Below, piece after piece: positions 1 to 8,334 of a stretch of DNA of 64,000 nucleotides. The stretch's first letter is position 1; each line of letters opens with the position of its first letter. The notes below the pieces were generated by a model. It was not told the DNA's origin. It did not search any database and saw only the letters and a list, made by a program, of their open reading frames with translations. The stretch spans positions 1,178,001 through 1,242,000 of the forward strand of contig CAVYXF010000001.1 in the NCBI GenBank assembly GCA_963772335.1. Direction: 5' to 3'. The DNA is from CAVYXF01 sp963772335. Lineage in GTDB: Bacteria > Pseudomonadota > Alphaproteobacteria > Rhizobiales > Rhodomicrobiaceae. The position numbers and the translations under genes are program-made.

Positions 1-1
1 C

Positions 2-346
2 GAGCCCCAGAGCAGAGGCGGGCTTGCGCCCTGGCAGCAGCGCATCGCCACCAGCTATATCGAGGAGCATCTCGCCGAGCAGATCTCGCTCCACACGCTC
101 GCCGCGCTGGTGCGTCTTAGCCCGCATTATTTCTGCCGCGCTTTCAAGCAAACCTTCGGGCTGCCGCCCCATCGCTACCACATTGTCAGGCGCATCGAGC
201 GCGCCAAGGCACTCCTCGACGGCACCAGCCATTCGGTGACGAAAATCGGGCTGAGGCTCGGCTTCAGCGAGACCAGCGCCTTCTCGACAGCCTTTCGCAA
301 GGTGACGGGCCTCACCCCCACGGCCTATCAGCGATCTCTGGATTGA
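2..346 (+). CDS. AraC-family transcriptional regulator, C-terminal part (cut by window edge)
   Basis: The reading frame is open from the window edge and encodes about 114 residues ending in a double helix-turn-helix of the AraC/XylS type. The recognisable parts are the first HTH (SLHTLAALVRLSPHYFCRAF), the linker RIERAKALL, and the second HTH with the signature LRLGFSETSAFSTAFRKVTG followed by TPTAYQ. Proteins of this class bind DNA at a target promoter. The N-terminal ligand-binding part lies outside the window, so the inducer and target are unknown. Family assignment is secure; specificity is not. Confidence 0.85.
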   Translation, partial: EPQSRGGLAPWQQRIATSYIEEHLAEQISLHTLAALVRLSPHYFCRAFKQTFGLPPHRYHIVRRIERAKALLDGTSHSVTKIGLRLGFSETSAFSTAFRKVTGLTPTAYQRSLD

Positions 347-420
347 CAGGATACGCCACTCCGGTGCGCCCGGAGTGAGCATCAACGCAATAAGACGCAA
401 ATGCCGGCCAAACAGGGCAA

Positions 421-666
421 TCAGCGCGAAGTCTTTGGGCCGGCGATGTCGGCTATGTGCCGTTCGCCATGGGGCATTATATCGAGAACACCGGCACGAC
501 GCCGCTGCGCTTCCTGGAGATGTTCAAGAGCAGCTATTACGCCGACGTCTCGCTGAACCAGTGGCTGGCCCTAACGCCTCGCGAGCTCGTCGAGGCGCAT
601 CTGAAGCCCGCCCAGCAGGTGATGAACGACCTGCGAACCGCGAAATCTCCGATTGTTCCGGCTTAG
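421..666 (+). pseudogene. Remnant of a bicupin oxalate decarboxylase-like gene (C-terminal end only)
   Basis: About 80 residues match the C-terminal end of OxdC-type bicupins: AGDVGYVPFAMGHYIENTG is the second cupin's metal-site strand, and FKSSYYADVSLNQWLALTP is the usual tail. The full-length family has roughly 380-430 residues. Here nothing recognisable of the N-terminal cupin precedes it and no sensible start codon lies before the cupin strand. The upstream sequence belongs to the AraC gene. I read it as a deletion remnant that would not make an active enzyme. A short internal start at 457 exists but would begin inside the cupin fold. Confidence 0.65.
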
Positions 667-787
667 TAAATCCTCAGTCGAAGCGGAAGCGGAGCCTTGC
701 TCCGCAACCGACTCTGTCGAGCTCGTTCTCTGGTGCACCACGCGGGACGCAATAGCCCATTTTCGCTGCGCCCATGGGTTTTCCGAT

Positions 788-1159
788 TCAATTACCCTCG
801 ACGGCATCGCTGAGGTGGTAGACCAGTTCCGCGGCCTCAAACGGCTTATGCAGGACGCAGGCGGCATCGCCGCAGCGCTGGCGGACACGATCGCTGGAAA
901 AGGCAGTGACGAAAATGGTCGGAATATGCGAGCCCTCGGCCTCCAAAGCCTCATAGAGGTCGATGCCGGTCATCCCCGGCATCTGAACATCGCAAATGAG
1001 ACAGGCGGTCTCACGCCTGCGCTCTGCCCGCAGAAAGTCCTCTGCAGAGGTGAAGGTCATCGCCTCGAAGCCAAGCGAGCGTACGAGGCTGTCCATCGCC
1101 CTGGCAACGGATGCATCGTCGTCGATGATGGATATGAGCTTGGCTCCTGGCACAGCCAT
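788..1159 (-). CDS. Single-domain response regulator (receiver only)
   Basis: A 123-residue receiver domain without an output domain. The acidic pocket is IIDDDASV near the N-terminus, the phospho-acceptor Asp lies in CLICDVQMPGMTG, the conserved Thr is in FVTAF and the Lys in LHKPFE. Such stand-alone receivers usually relay or modulate phosphoryl flow, as CheY or FixJ-like accessory proteins do. It lies downstream of, and on the same strand as, the FixJ-like regulator and sensor kinase at 1261-3491, about 100 bases after the regulator stop. A common signalling unit is likely, but the partner is inferred from position only. Confidence 0.82.
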   Translation of the reverse strand: MAVPGAKLISIIDDDASVARAMDSLVRSLGFEAMTFTSAEDFLRAERRRETACLICDVQMPGMTGIDLYEALEAEGSHIPTIFVTAFSSDRVRQRCGDAACVLHKPFEAAELVYHLSDAVEGN

Positions 1160-1260
1160 TCCAGTCCTGATTTGGCGTCGGCGGGCCCGTTACCACCTCA
1201 CATGAATGCCCACGCCAAGAACATGGAAATGCTGACCGGTTATCTAAATTATACCGTGGT

Positions 1261-1917
1261 TTACCGGGCCTCCTTATTGGCCCGGACGCCGAGCGCTTCT
1301 GCCATCCGCACCAGATCGGCGAATGACCGCGCTGCCATCTTCCGCATGACCCGGCCTCTGTGAATCTTGACCGTAATCTCGCTGATGCCGAGCTCGTAGG
1401 CGATCTGCTTGTTGAGCAGCCCTTCCGTCGCTAGCGCCATCACCTGCTGCTCCCGATCGCTCAGAGAGCGATAGCGCGCCTGCTGGTCGTGCAGGACGCC
1501 ATCGCCGTCGCGCCGCTCAAGATCGCGTTCCACTGCCGCTGCGACGGCATCGAGCATGTCCTGGTCGCGGAACGGCTTAGCCAGGAAATCGACGGCTCCA
1601 GCCTTCATCGCGCGCACTGTCATGGGAATATCGCCATATCCGGTCATGAAAATGATGGGCACGAGAATGCCCGCCGCCGCGAGCTGGCTCTGGAAGTCGA
1701 GCCCACTCACCCGCGGAAGGCGAATGTCGAGAATGAGGCAGTTCGCAGCGTGGGCAATGTCGCTTTCCATGAACTCCTGCGGCGCGCCGAATGCCTCCAC
1801 CCGAAAGCCGACGGAGCGAAGCAGGCTCCCGAGCGCGCTGCGAACCGCGGGATCGTCGTCGAGCACGACAACGAGCGGCGTCTCGCCATGGGTCTCATGC
1901 CCTGCCCCAGTCATCAC
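1261..1917 (-). CDS. FixJ/NarL-type two-component response regulator
   Basis: 218 residues with an N-terminal receiver (VVLDDDPAV acidic pocket; acceptor Asp in CLILDIRLPRVSG; KPFRDQDML near residue 118) and a C-terminal LuxR-type HTH (SLSDREQQVMALATEGLLNK, then IAYELGISEITVKIHRGRVM). It is expected to activate promoters when phosphorylated. Its start overlaps the stop of the sensor kinase by 4 bases, so translation is probably coupled and the kinase is the obvious partner. The arrangement resembles FixLJ pairs, but no heme-binding PAS signature was identified, so the signal is unknown. Confidence 0.9.
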   Translation of the reverse strand: MMTGAGHETHGETPLVVVLDDDPAVRSALGSLLRSVGFRVEAFGAPQEFMESDIAHAANCLILDIRLPRVSGLDFQSQLAAAGILVPIIFMTGYGDIPMTVRAMKAGAVDFLAKPFRDQDMLDAVAAAVERDLERRDGDGVLHDQQARYRSLSDREQQVMALATEGLLNKQIAYELGISEITVKIHRGRVMRKMAARSFADLVRMAEALGVRANKEAR

Positions 1918-3491
1918 GTTGCTCCCGCCTGTGCAGGCAGCGACAGATGAAACGTCGCCCCCGGCCCTTCGTTGCGCTGCGCCCGGATACGCCCACCATG
2001 GGTCTCCACGATGGACCGGCAGATCGACAGCCCCATGCCCATGCCCTGTGGCTTGGTGGAATAGAAGGCAGTGAACAGCCGCGCCATGGCTTCATCGCTG
2101 AGACCAATACCGCAATCGCTCACTGAAATCTCAACCATGCCTTCCGAGGCGGAGTGCGAGGTCACGCAGACCTCGGGCACATCCGCGGTCGCCATCGCAT
2201 GCATTGCATTGATCAAAAGATTGATGATGACCTGCTGCAACTGAACGCGGTCGACCGACACTTCCGGCAAGCCAGGCTCCAGTTCAAGCCTGAGCGATAC
2301 GCCATTCTCACGCAGCTCGCGCTCGACAAGGCTGACGGCCTCCTCGACGACTTCGTTGATATCGCTCGATACGCGCTGCGGATCGCTGTTCTTCGACAGA
2401 GCACGCAGGCGCCGTACAACATCGCCTGCGCGTCGCCCTTGCGTGACGATCTGCTCGATATTAGCGCGCACCTCGTCAAGGTCGGGGACCGGGCGGTCGA
2501 GCCAGCGCAGCGCCGCCTCGCCGCTGCTCACAACGGCAGTAAGGGGCTGGTTTACCTCATGGGCGATCGAGGCGGTCAGCTCGCCGAGCATGGTCACGCG
2601 CGAAATATGGGCAAGCTCGGCGCGGGTCTGCTCAAGGGCATGCTGGACCTTATTGCGCTCGGTGATATCCATCACGCTGACCAGCACCCGATCGAAACGA
2701 CGCGGCCCCGGCGGGAAGCGTGCGGCGACCAGCACGGAGCGCTTTTCGCCGCGAAAGGTGCGGATCTGGGTCTCGCCCTCGAAGACGTCGTGGCGGCCCG
2801 CCACCGCAAGCAGCAACTGCCTGAGCATCGGGAGGCTCTGGGGAAGAAAGACGCTGGGGAGCGATGACATCAACTGCTCCTTGGTCTGCGCATCGACCAG
2901 ACGGGTGGCGGCCTCATTGACGTCCAAGGTCCTGATGAGCCCTATGCACCGCATCAGGAATTCGGGATGCTCAGCCAGATAGGCTTCGATGTCGCCGACA
3001 TTTTGACGGGACAGCGCGTCGAGCGCGGCGGCAAGCCTGGAATAATCCTCCTCCCAGATGGCCACGGCCGTCGATTCAAAAATGGTGCGGTAGCGTTCCT
3101 CGCTGGCCGCCAGCACCTCGGTCGCGGTGCGGTTCTTCAGAGCCAGAAAGGTCGTCACCAGCAGTGCCGCAAGGCTGATCAGGCAACGCAGCAGGGGACC
3201 TTCCGTGAAGTTGATGCCGTGCTCAATGGCAAAGCCGAGAATGGTGAGGAAGGCGCAGCTTGCTGCAACCGCGATGACGCCCCGCCGGTCGAGGAAGGTG
3301 GCAGACATCAGCACGACGATGCCGTAGAGAACCGCGACCGCAAACCCGACGGGACTGAAGATGTCGGATAGAAAGATCACCAGCGCCAGAAAAGCGGTGA
3401 GGACGGGAAGCAGCAGCTTGCGGCCGCCACTGTTACGGGCGCCCTCGGCGCCGTGGGCGGCGTAGATAGCGGTATTGTCGGCGCTCGTCAT
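1914..3491 (-). CDS. Membrane-bound sensor histidine kinase (FixL/DctB-like HisKA)
   Basis: 525 residues. Hydrophobic segments at about 25-115 predict several membrane spans. A PAS-like stretch (about 125-280) follows, then the dimerisation/phosphoacceptor box ELTASIAHEVNQPLTAVVSS (the HEVNQPL form typical of FixL-like kinases), and an ATPase domain with INLLINAMHAM (N box) and DCGIGLSDEAM (G1 box), ending in GMGMGLSICRSIVE. It autophosphorylates on His and passes phosphate to the FixJ-like regulator encoded directly behind it with a 4-base overlap. Signal and targets cannot be read from the sequence. Confidence 0.9.
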   Translation of the reverse strand: MTSADNTAIYAAHGAEGARNSGGRKLLLPVLTAFLALVIFLSDIFSPVGFAVAVLYGIVVLMSATFLDRRGVIAVAASCAFLTILGFAIEHGINFTEGPLLRCLISLAALLVTTFLALKNRTATEVLAASEERYRTIFESTAVAIWEEDYSRLAAALDALSRQNVGDIEAYLAEHPEFLMRCIGLIRTLDVNEAATRLVDAQTKEQLMSSLPSVFLPQSLPMLRQLLLAVAGRHDVFEGETQIRTFRGEKRSVLVAARFPPGPRRFDRVLVSVMDITERNKVQHALEQTRAELAHISRVTMLGELTASIAHEVNQPLTAVVSSGEAALRWLDRPVPDLDEVRANIEQIVTQGRRAGDVVRRLRALSKNSDPQRVSSDINEVVEEAVSLVERELRENGVSLRLELEPGLPEVSVDRVQLQQVIINLLINAMHAMATADVPEVCVTSHSASEGMVEISVSDCGIGLSDEAMARLFTAFYSTKPQGMGMGLSICRSIVETHGGRIRAQRNEGPGATFHLSLPAQAGAT

Positions 3492-3874
3492 CGCGGCTCC
3501 GATCCTAGTCGCGGGGTCCTGCGTCTCGCCGCCATGTATCTTCCCGGAGCGTCGGCCTTATGCCAGCAGCGCTGCGCAGGACGGCATTCGCCGGCTTGCA
3601 GGCAGATTTAGACGGTATCCCAGTAAAAGACCATCCGGGCGCCTTAAAGCTTGAACGTTCCTGCTCTGGTTTGACGATTTCTTTTCTGTGGCCGCCTGGC
3701 AGGCATTCAGACGCTATTGCGTACTGGACCAGTCGATGCAATTGGCGGGGCGGGGGTGGGCTGGCACAGAATATTGGAGGCCGGGGCAATTCGGCGTGTG
3801 CGTGCCGGAGTTTCGGTTTCTGGCAGCGCAGAAGACGAATGAAGGGCCGCGCCCGATCGCGCGGCCCTATCGGC
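3492..3874. other. Intergenic stretch, no gene supported
   Basis: About 380 bases between the start of the sensor kinase and the end of the small secreted protein. Open frames exist on both strands, but they lack plausible ribosome sites and recognisable protein character. The stretch presumably carries the promoter of the kinase/regulator unit. No clear -35/-10 pair or terminator could be assigned with confidence. Confidence 0.5.
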
Positions 3875-4042
3875 TTAGTTGCCGTCGCGCTGCGTCTCGT
3901 TAAAGAACTGCTTTGCCGGAACGTTATTGTTATCCCGGTGCACAAACTCGAACCAGCGATCAGCCTGCGGGGCCGCCATGGCCGAGGAAACACCCGTGGC
4001 CAGGACGATGGCGACGAGGCCTGCTTTGATAATATTGCTCAT
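3875..4042 (-). CDS. Small secreted protein of unknown function
   Basis: 55 residues beginning with a clear Sec signal peptide (MSNIIKAGLVAIVLATGVSS, cleavage after AMA) and leaving a mature peptide of about 30 residues (APQADRWFEFVHRDNNNVPA...). The start at 4042 is preferred because AGGAG lies 8 bases upstream. A second ATG six bases earlier sits too close to that site, and a longer frame to 4129 has no support. The mature part is rich in Asn and charged residues. I do not recognise the family. It is probably a small periplasmic protein. Confidence 0.6.
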   Translation of the reverse strand: MSNIIKAGLVAIVLATGVSSAMAAPQADRWFEFVHRDNNNVPAKQFFNETQRDGN

Positions 4043-4305
4043 GCTCATTCTCCTGTTTTTTAGGAAGCATTCTTGCTTCTCGACATAAATATTCCGGAAA
4101 GACGCGCCATCAATGAGAAATATACCCAAGTGTTACTCAGTGCTGCACCGGTATGACAGGGAGGTTGTTGGCCCTTCGTCATTGCAGGGCGCGTAGCGGC
4201 AAACAATCCACTCACAAGCACATTGCCTGCTGGTGGCTTGCTTCACCGCTTTGAGCGGGTTTCGAATGATGTGGAGGCTGACGACAGGAGCTTGATCGTC
4301 CAGCT

Positions 4306-4926
4306 CTAAACCGGAAACACGAGCCTCGAAGCCGATCCCCATGCCGTGAACTGCTGCTCGAACTTGCCTTCGAGACGGGCTGCGAGATCCTCGATGATTT
4401 TCAGCCCACGTCCGCGCCGCGAAAAGATGGGCGGCGTGCCATCGTCCGACACACGGCACTCGACGAAGTCGCCGACGTGGACGACATCGACCCGGATCTC
4501 GCCGCCAGCCTCATCAAAGGCATGACGCGCGGCGTTGTTGATCAGCTCATAGACAATCATGCCGAGCAACCAGCACTGCTCCGACCGCAGCGACAGTGGG
4601 TGCTCCACGAACACCAGATCGATATTCTTCTCGTCGAGCTTCGACCAGCTCATCGAGCGGCAAAGCTCGCGCAGATAGGCCGAGGCATCGATGCGCTTAC
4701 CCTGCTCCGGCATCTGCAGAGCCCTGTGCACGCGCACATAGCCCTCCAGGCGGTCCATCACCGCCGTCAATGTGGATTTCGCCTCGAGGTTTGCGGTACG
4801 GTCGGCGGCGAACGACATCATATTCACCACGCTCGCGAACTCGTTATTGATCCTGTGGGTGAGCTCGCTGATAAGCAGCCGCTCCTCGGGAAGCGACGTC
4901 TTGGTCGTTGCCAGTTCCATCGTCAT
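4306..4926 (-). CDS. HWE/HisKA_2-type cytosolic sensor histidine kinase
   Basis: 206 residues with no membrane segment. The phosphoacceptor box is LLISELTHRINNEFASVVNM (ELxHRxxNxF is diagnostic of HisKA_2/HWE kinases). The ATPase part shows VYELINNAARHAF and a G box RVSDDGTPPIFSRRGRGLKIIEDLA. No sensor domain is present, so it is a minimal kinase, probably controlled by a partner protein. Alphaproteobacterial proteins of this form often act in general stress or light signalling. No response regulator is adjacent, so it looks like an orphan. Confidence 0.82.
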   Translation of the reverse strand: MTMELATTKTSLPEERLLISELTHRINNEFASVVNMMSFAADRTANLEAKSTLTAVMDRLEGYVRVHRALQMPEQGKRIDASAYLRELCRSMSWSKLDEKNIDLVFVEHPLSLRSEQCWLLGMIVYELINNAARHAFDEAGGEIRVDVVHVGDFVECRVSDDGTPPIFSRRGRGLKIIEDLAARLEGKFEQQFTAWGSASRLVFPV

Positions 4927-5115
4927 ACTCCTGCGAAAGCTGGTTTTCTGGGCTTAAGAGGAGTTTAGCTGGCTGCCCGGCGCGGCTTAACCTGTACGGC
5001 CATCTCGTTGGGTAAGATGATGAGGTTAGGATGTAAAACGTTGGTATGACGGCCCGGCTTCCTGCCATGACCGGCGCCAGAGAGTGGAGCGGCCGGTCGC
5101 GGCAAGTCGACGGCT

Positions 5116-5547
5116 TCACGAGGCAAAACGCCCGATCGCCAGATCGCGGCGGGCCACCCGCACCCCGACCGTATAGCCGATGACAAGGTCGAGAAATAGC
5201 GCCAGCACCATGAAAAAGAACACCGACGTCTGCGCCCAGGGAAAGTTGATGAACTCCACGACAGCACCCGTGAACAGGACCGCCGTGAGCACATGATCGA
5301 GCATCTGACCTCTGGCAAGGTTGGAAGATTTCAGCACCTCGATGAATCCGGTTGCGACCGTTAGCGCGACGACGAAGTCGCCGATGCTGATGGCCCAGCT
5401 GTTGCCGTTCATCAGCGGCACGAAAAGGATTTCCTTGTTCAGCAGCATAACCGGATCGGCTTCAAATGCCGGGTGAAACGCGAGCACCAGCCCATGATAG
5501 ATGAGCCAGGGAACGAGGACGGCGGGGAGTATGCGCGTGACGTACAT
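5116..5547 (-). CDS. Small integral membrane protein of unknown function
   Basis: 143 residues starting MYVTRILPAVLVPWLIYH. The start at 5547 is preferred over an upstream one because GAGGTG precedes it at the right distance and the extra N-terminal residues look non-coding. Four hydrophobic stretches suggest four membrane spans (around residues 5-25, 45-68, 80-100 and 105-130). No motif was recognised. It stands alone between the HWE kinase gene and an RND-pump remnant on the same strand. Confidence 0.65.
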   Translation of the reverse strand: MYVTRILPAVLVPWLIYHGLVLAFHPAFEADPVMLLNKEILFVPLMNGNSWAISIGDFVVALTVATGFIEVLKSSNLARGQMLDHVLTAVLFTGAVVEFINFPWAQTSVFFFMVLALFLDLVIGYTVGVRVARRDLAIGRFAS

Positions 5548-5709
5548 GGGGACACCTCGACTATGGTTGTTACCTTGCGGGACTGAACGTCCCTGCGGGC
5601 GGGGTATCCCGGCAGCGCCAGAGGCAGGCCCGCTCCCGCAGATGTGGGTCACTTTTCGCACTGCGAAACGTAAACCAACGTATGCTGCGCCAGCGGAACC
5701 TCAGCTGCC

Positions 5710-5829
5710 TCAGCCCAGCTCCGGGATCGCCTCCTCCACGGCGGCCGGGCGCTGCTTTGCGCCCCTCTTATCGGCTGCGGTGAAGGTGTAGACCACCGGC
5801 AGCACGAACATAGGTGCGCGCTCGTGGCC
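5710..5829 (-). pseudogene. C-terminal remnant of an RND-type multidrug efflux pump gene
   Basis: The minus strand reads ...APMFVLPVVYTFTAADKRG followed by a charged tail and a stop at 5710. FVLPVVYTF is the last membrane helix found at the end of AcrB-type inner-membrane pumps (normally about 1,030 residues). Nothing of the other eleven helices or the periplasmic loops is present upstream, so this is a deletion scar. It shows that an efflux operon once ended here. Confidence 0.5.
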
Positions 5830-6257
5830 CGGCTTGAGCAAAGCTCATGCGTTTTGTCCAGATTGCGCGTTGTGCATCAGCGATGGCCGGTGCTTTTTCC
5901 GAAGCTCCTAGGCATGCAGGAAAAACGGGACCGGTGTGCTTTGAGCCGCCTGTGCGGTTCGCCGAGATCCCATGGAGCGGCTTTCGACGAGAAGCGAACA
6001 AAGGATCGCACTTTTCATCAAGACGCGCCGCGGGCCAGGCCCCACTTTGCTGTCAAGCTCGCGCGTGAAGCGTTGACCCGGTTGGTCGCATCCCTTGTCG
6101 AACCGAGTCCTGCTGGGGTCCGGCCGGGTGCCCTGGCGGCGGCCTGGCCGGGACTTGTTCCCTGCTCGTGCGCTCGGACTGTGCGCACATGGTGAGGCTC
6201 TGGCTGACAAGGGACGCGAGGGCTTATCTGCTACCTTTGTGAGAAAGAGGACGATCG
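5830..6257. other. Intergenic region upstream of the alpha/beta hydrolase
   Basis: About 430 bases with no supported gene. Overlapping open frames on both strands look like random high-GC frames. The right end probably carries the promoter of the hydrolase at 6258; GAGAAAGAGGACG just before its ATG can serve as ribosome site. Confidence 0.4.
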
Positions 6258-7079
6258 ATGAGCATCTTTACCACCAGCGACGGAACGCAGATTTACTACA
6301 ATGACTGGGGCTCGGGGCAGCCCGTGGTCTTCAGCCATGGCTGGCCGCTGAGCGCGGACGCCTTTGAAGACCAGATGTTCTTCCTCGCCTCCCGCGGGTA
6401 CCGGGTGATCGCGCATGATCGGCGCGGCCATGGCCGCTCCAGCCAGCCTTGGAACGGCAATGACCTGGATACCTATGCCGACGATCTGGCCGAGCTGACA
6501 CAGGAGTTGGGCCTCAGCGATGCCATCCATGTGGGCCATTCCACCGGCGGCGGCGAGGTTGCCCGCTATCTCGCCCGCCACGGCACGAGCCGCGTCTCCA
6601 AGGCGGTGCTGATCGGCGCGATCCCGCCGCTTATGGTCAAGACGCCGGGCAACCCCAAGGGCTCGCCGATCGAAGTCTTCGACGGACTGCGCCAGGGCGT
6701 TCTCACCGACCGCTCCGCCTTCTTCAAGGACTTGTCGATGCCGTTCTACGGCTACAACCGGGCGGGCGCCAAGGTCTCGGAGGGTGTGCGCGAGAGCTTC
6801 TGGCTGCAGAGCATGATGGCCGGCATGCCCGCCTCCTATTTCTGCATCAAGGCATTCTCGGAGACCGACCAGACCGAGGACCTGAAGAAGATCGACGTTC
6901 CGGTGCTGCTCATCCATGGCACCGACGACCAGATCGTGCCGATCGACGCCGCCGCCAGGACAGGCGTCAAGTTGCTCCGCAATGCCCGGCTGATCGAATA
7001 TCAGGGCGCCCCGCACGGCCTGTGCACCACGATGAAGGATCGCGTGAACGCCGATCTCCTTGCATTCATCCAGGACTGA
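6258..7079 (+). CDS. Alpha/beta hydrolase of the non-heme chloroperoxidase/arylesterase type
   Basis: 273 residues, full length for cofactor-free haloperoxidase/arylesterases. Motifs in order: oxyanion region SHGWPLSADAFEDQM; nucleophile elbow GHSTGGGEVARY (Ser near residue 96); a cap region; acid GTDDQIVPIDAA (Asp near 226); catalytic His in APHGL (near 256). Such enzymes hydrolyse small esters and, with peroxide and acetate, show perhydrolase/haloperoxidase side activity. The physiological substrate is unknown. No signal peptide, so it is cytosolic. A second, secreted alpha/beta hydrolase follows at 7291. Confidence 0.88.
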   Translation: MSIFTTSDGTQIYYNDWGSGQPVVFSHGWPLSADAFEDQMFFLASRGYRVIAHDRRGHGRSSQPWNGNDLDTYADDLAELTQELGLSDAIHVGHSTGGGEVARYLARHGTSRVSKAVLIGAIPPLMVKTPGNPKGSPIEVFDGLRQGVLTDRSAFFKDLSMPFYGYNRAGAKVSEGVRESFWLQSMMAGMPASYFCIKAFSETDQTEDLKKIDVPVLLIHGTDDQIVPIDAAARTGVKLLRNARLIEYQGAPHGLCTTMKDRVNADLLAFIQD

Positions 7080-7290
7080 GTGAGCAACTGCCGCTGGGCC
7101 TGCCGTGCATCGGCGGGCCTCGGCATTTCAGGCAAGGACGCGCAAGAACGGCCCGCCGCGAAGGCGCACCTATCAGCCATCGGAGGGCTCTTCGAGATCG
7201 ATCAGCCCCTTGCGTAGCGCAAGCGACGAGCGTCTGGCCGTTGCTGGGTCGGTCTCGCCGGCGCATTCATCGACAGGAAAGAATGGATAT

Positions 7291-8082
7291 ATGAAAACCC
7301 TCAAAGCCTGCCTGCCTATCATCGCCGCCTTCTCGCTTATCTCGGTGACGGCTCCCGTGCGTGCCGAGCCGCTCAAAAACATCGTGCTGGTCCACGGCGC
7401 CTGGGTTGACGCCTCTGGCTGGAAGCCGGTCTACGATCTTCTCATCATCGACGGGTTCAAGGTCACCATGGTGCAGGAGCCGGAAACCTCGTTCGCGGAT
7501 GATGTCACCGCGACAAAGCGCATCCTCGACCTGCAGGACGGCCCCACGCTCCTCGTCGGCCATAGCTATGGCGGGTCGGTGATCACCGAAGCCGGCGTGC
7601 ATCCGAAGGTCGCCGGCCTCGTCTATGTCGCGGCGCACGCCCCCGATGTCGGCGAGAATGAGAGCGCGCTCGGTAAGAAGACGCCCAGCGTGCTCGCTAA
7701 GACCGAGGGCGCCATCGAGATGACGCCCGACCAGTTCACCTACCTCGCCGAGCCGGATTTCCTGAAGCTGTTCGCCCCCGACCTGCCCCGCGAGCGTGCC
7801 GAGTTCGCCGCGCGCTCACAGGTGCTCGCCGCCGCCGCGATGTTCCCCACGCCGCTCAGCGCTGCCGCCTGGAAGACCAAGCCCAGCTGGGCGATCGTCG
7901 CCGGCAGCGACCAGATCATCAATCCCGATCTTGAGCGCTGGTATTATGAGCGGGCCAAGAGCCGCACCATCGAGATCAAGGGCGCCAGCCACTCCGTCTA
8001 TGAATCGCACCCAAGGGAAGTTGCGTCCTGGATCGTGGAGGCGGCAAGAGGGGCCCTGAACACCCAGAAGGCTGAAAAATAG
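7291..8082 (+). CDS. Secreted alpha/beta hydrolase (YdeN/esterase-like)
   Basis: 263 residues with a Sec signal peptide (MKTLKACLPIIAAFSLISVT..., cleavage after VRA). The start at 7291 is chosen because AGGAAAG lies 9 bases upstream and the signal peptide follows; a longer frame to 7105 lacks both. The mature part has the fold signature KNIVLVHGAWVDASGW, the nucleophile elbow VGHSYGGSVI, the acid AGSDQIINP and the His in GASHSVYESHP. Export implies action on an external or periplasmic substrate. The family covers many esterase-like proteins without known substrates. Confidence 0.85.
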   Translation: MKTLKACLPIIAAFSLISVTAPVRAEPLKNIVLVHGAWVDASGWKPVYDLLIIDGFKVTMVQEPETSFADDVTATKRILDLQDGPTLLVGHSYGGSVITEAGVHPKVAGLVYVAAHAPDVGENESALGKKTPSVLAKTEGAIEMTPDQFTYLAEPDFLKLFAPDLPRERAEFAARSQVLAAAAMFPTPLSAAAWKTKPSWAIVAGSDQIINPDLERWYYERAKSRTIEIKGASHSVYESHPREVASWIVEAARGALNTQKAEK

Positions 8083-8334
8083 GGAAGATGCAACGGGGTG
8101 GCGATGCTGAGGCCCTGATCGGGTCATCGCCATCCTCATCGCATACCACTCGTGCGGTGGCCTGGATTTGCTTCAATGACCGCCGCGTGCTCCCACGCCG
8201 AAGGCTCTGCTCCCGGCATCTTGGGCCCCCAACCGCCCGGTAAGCCCCGCGCCAGCCACAGCCCCAATCATTGATGGTGTTCTCGCGGGAAGCCGGGCCG
8301 GCCGGCCCCGCGCCTATTCACGAGCGCGATCGCG

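Noticed and set aside
6231..7016. 261-codon minus-strand frame opposite the alpha/beta hydrolase
   Set aside because: Shadow of a clear gene with full catalytic triad on the plus strand.
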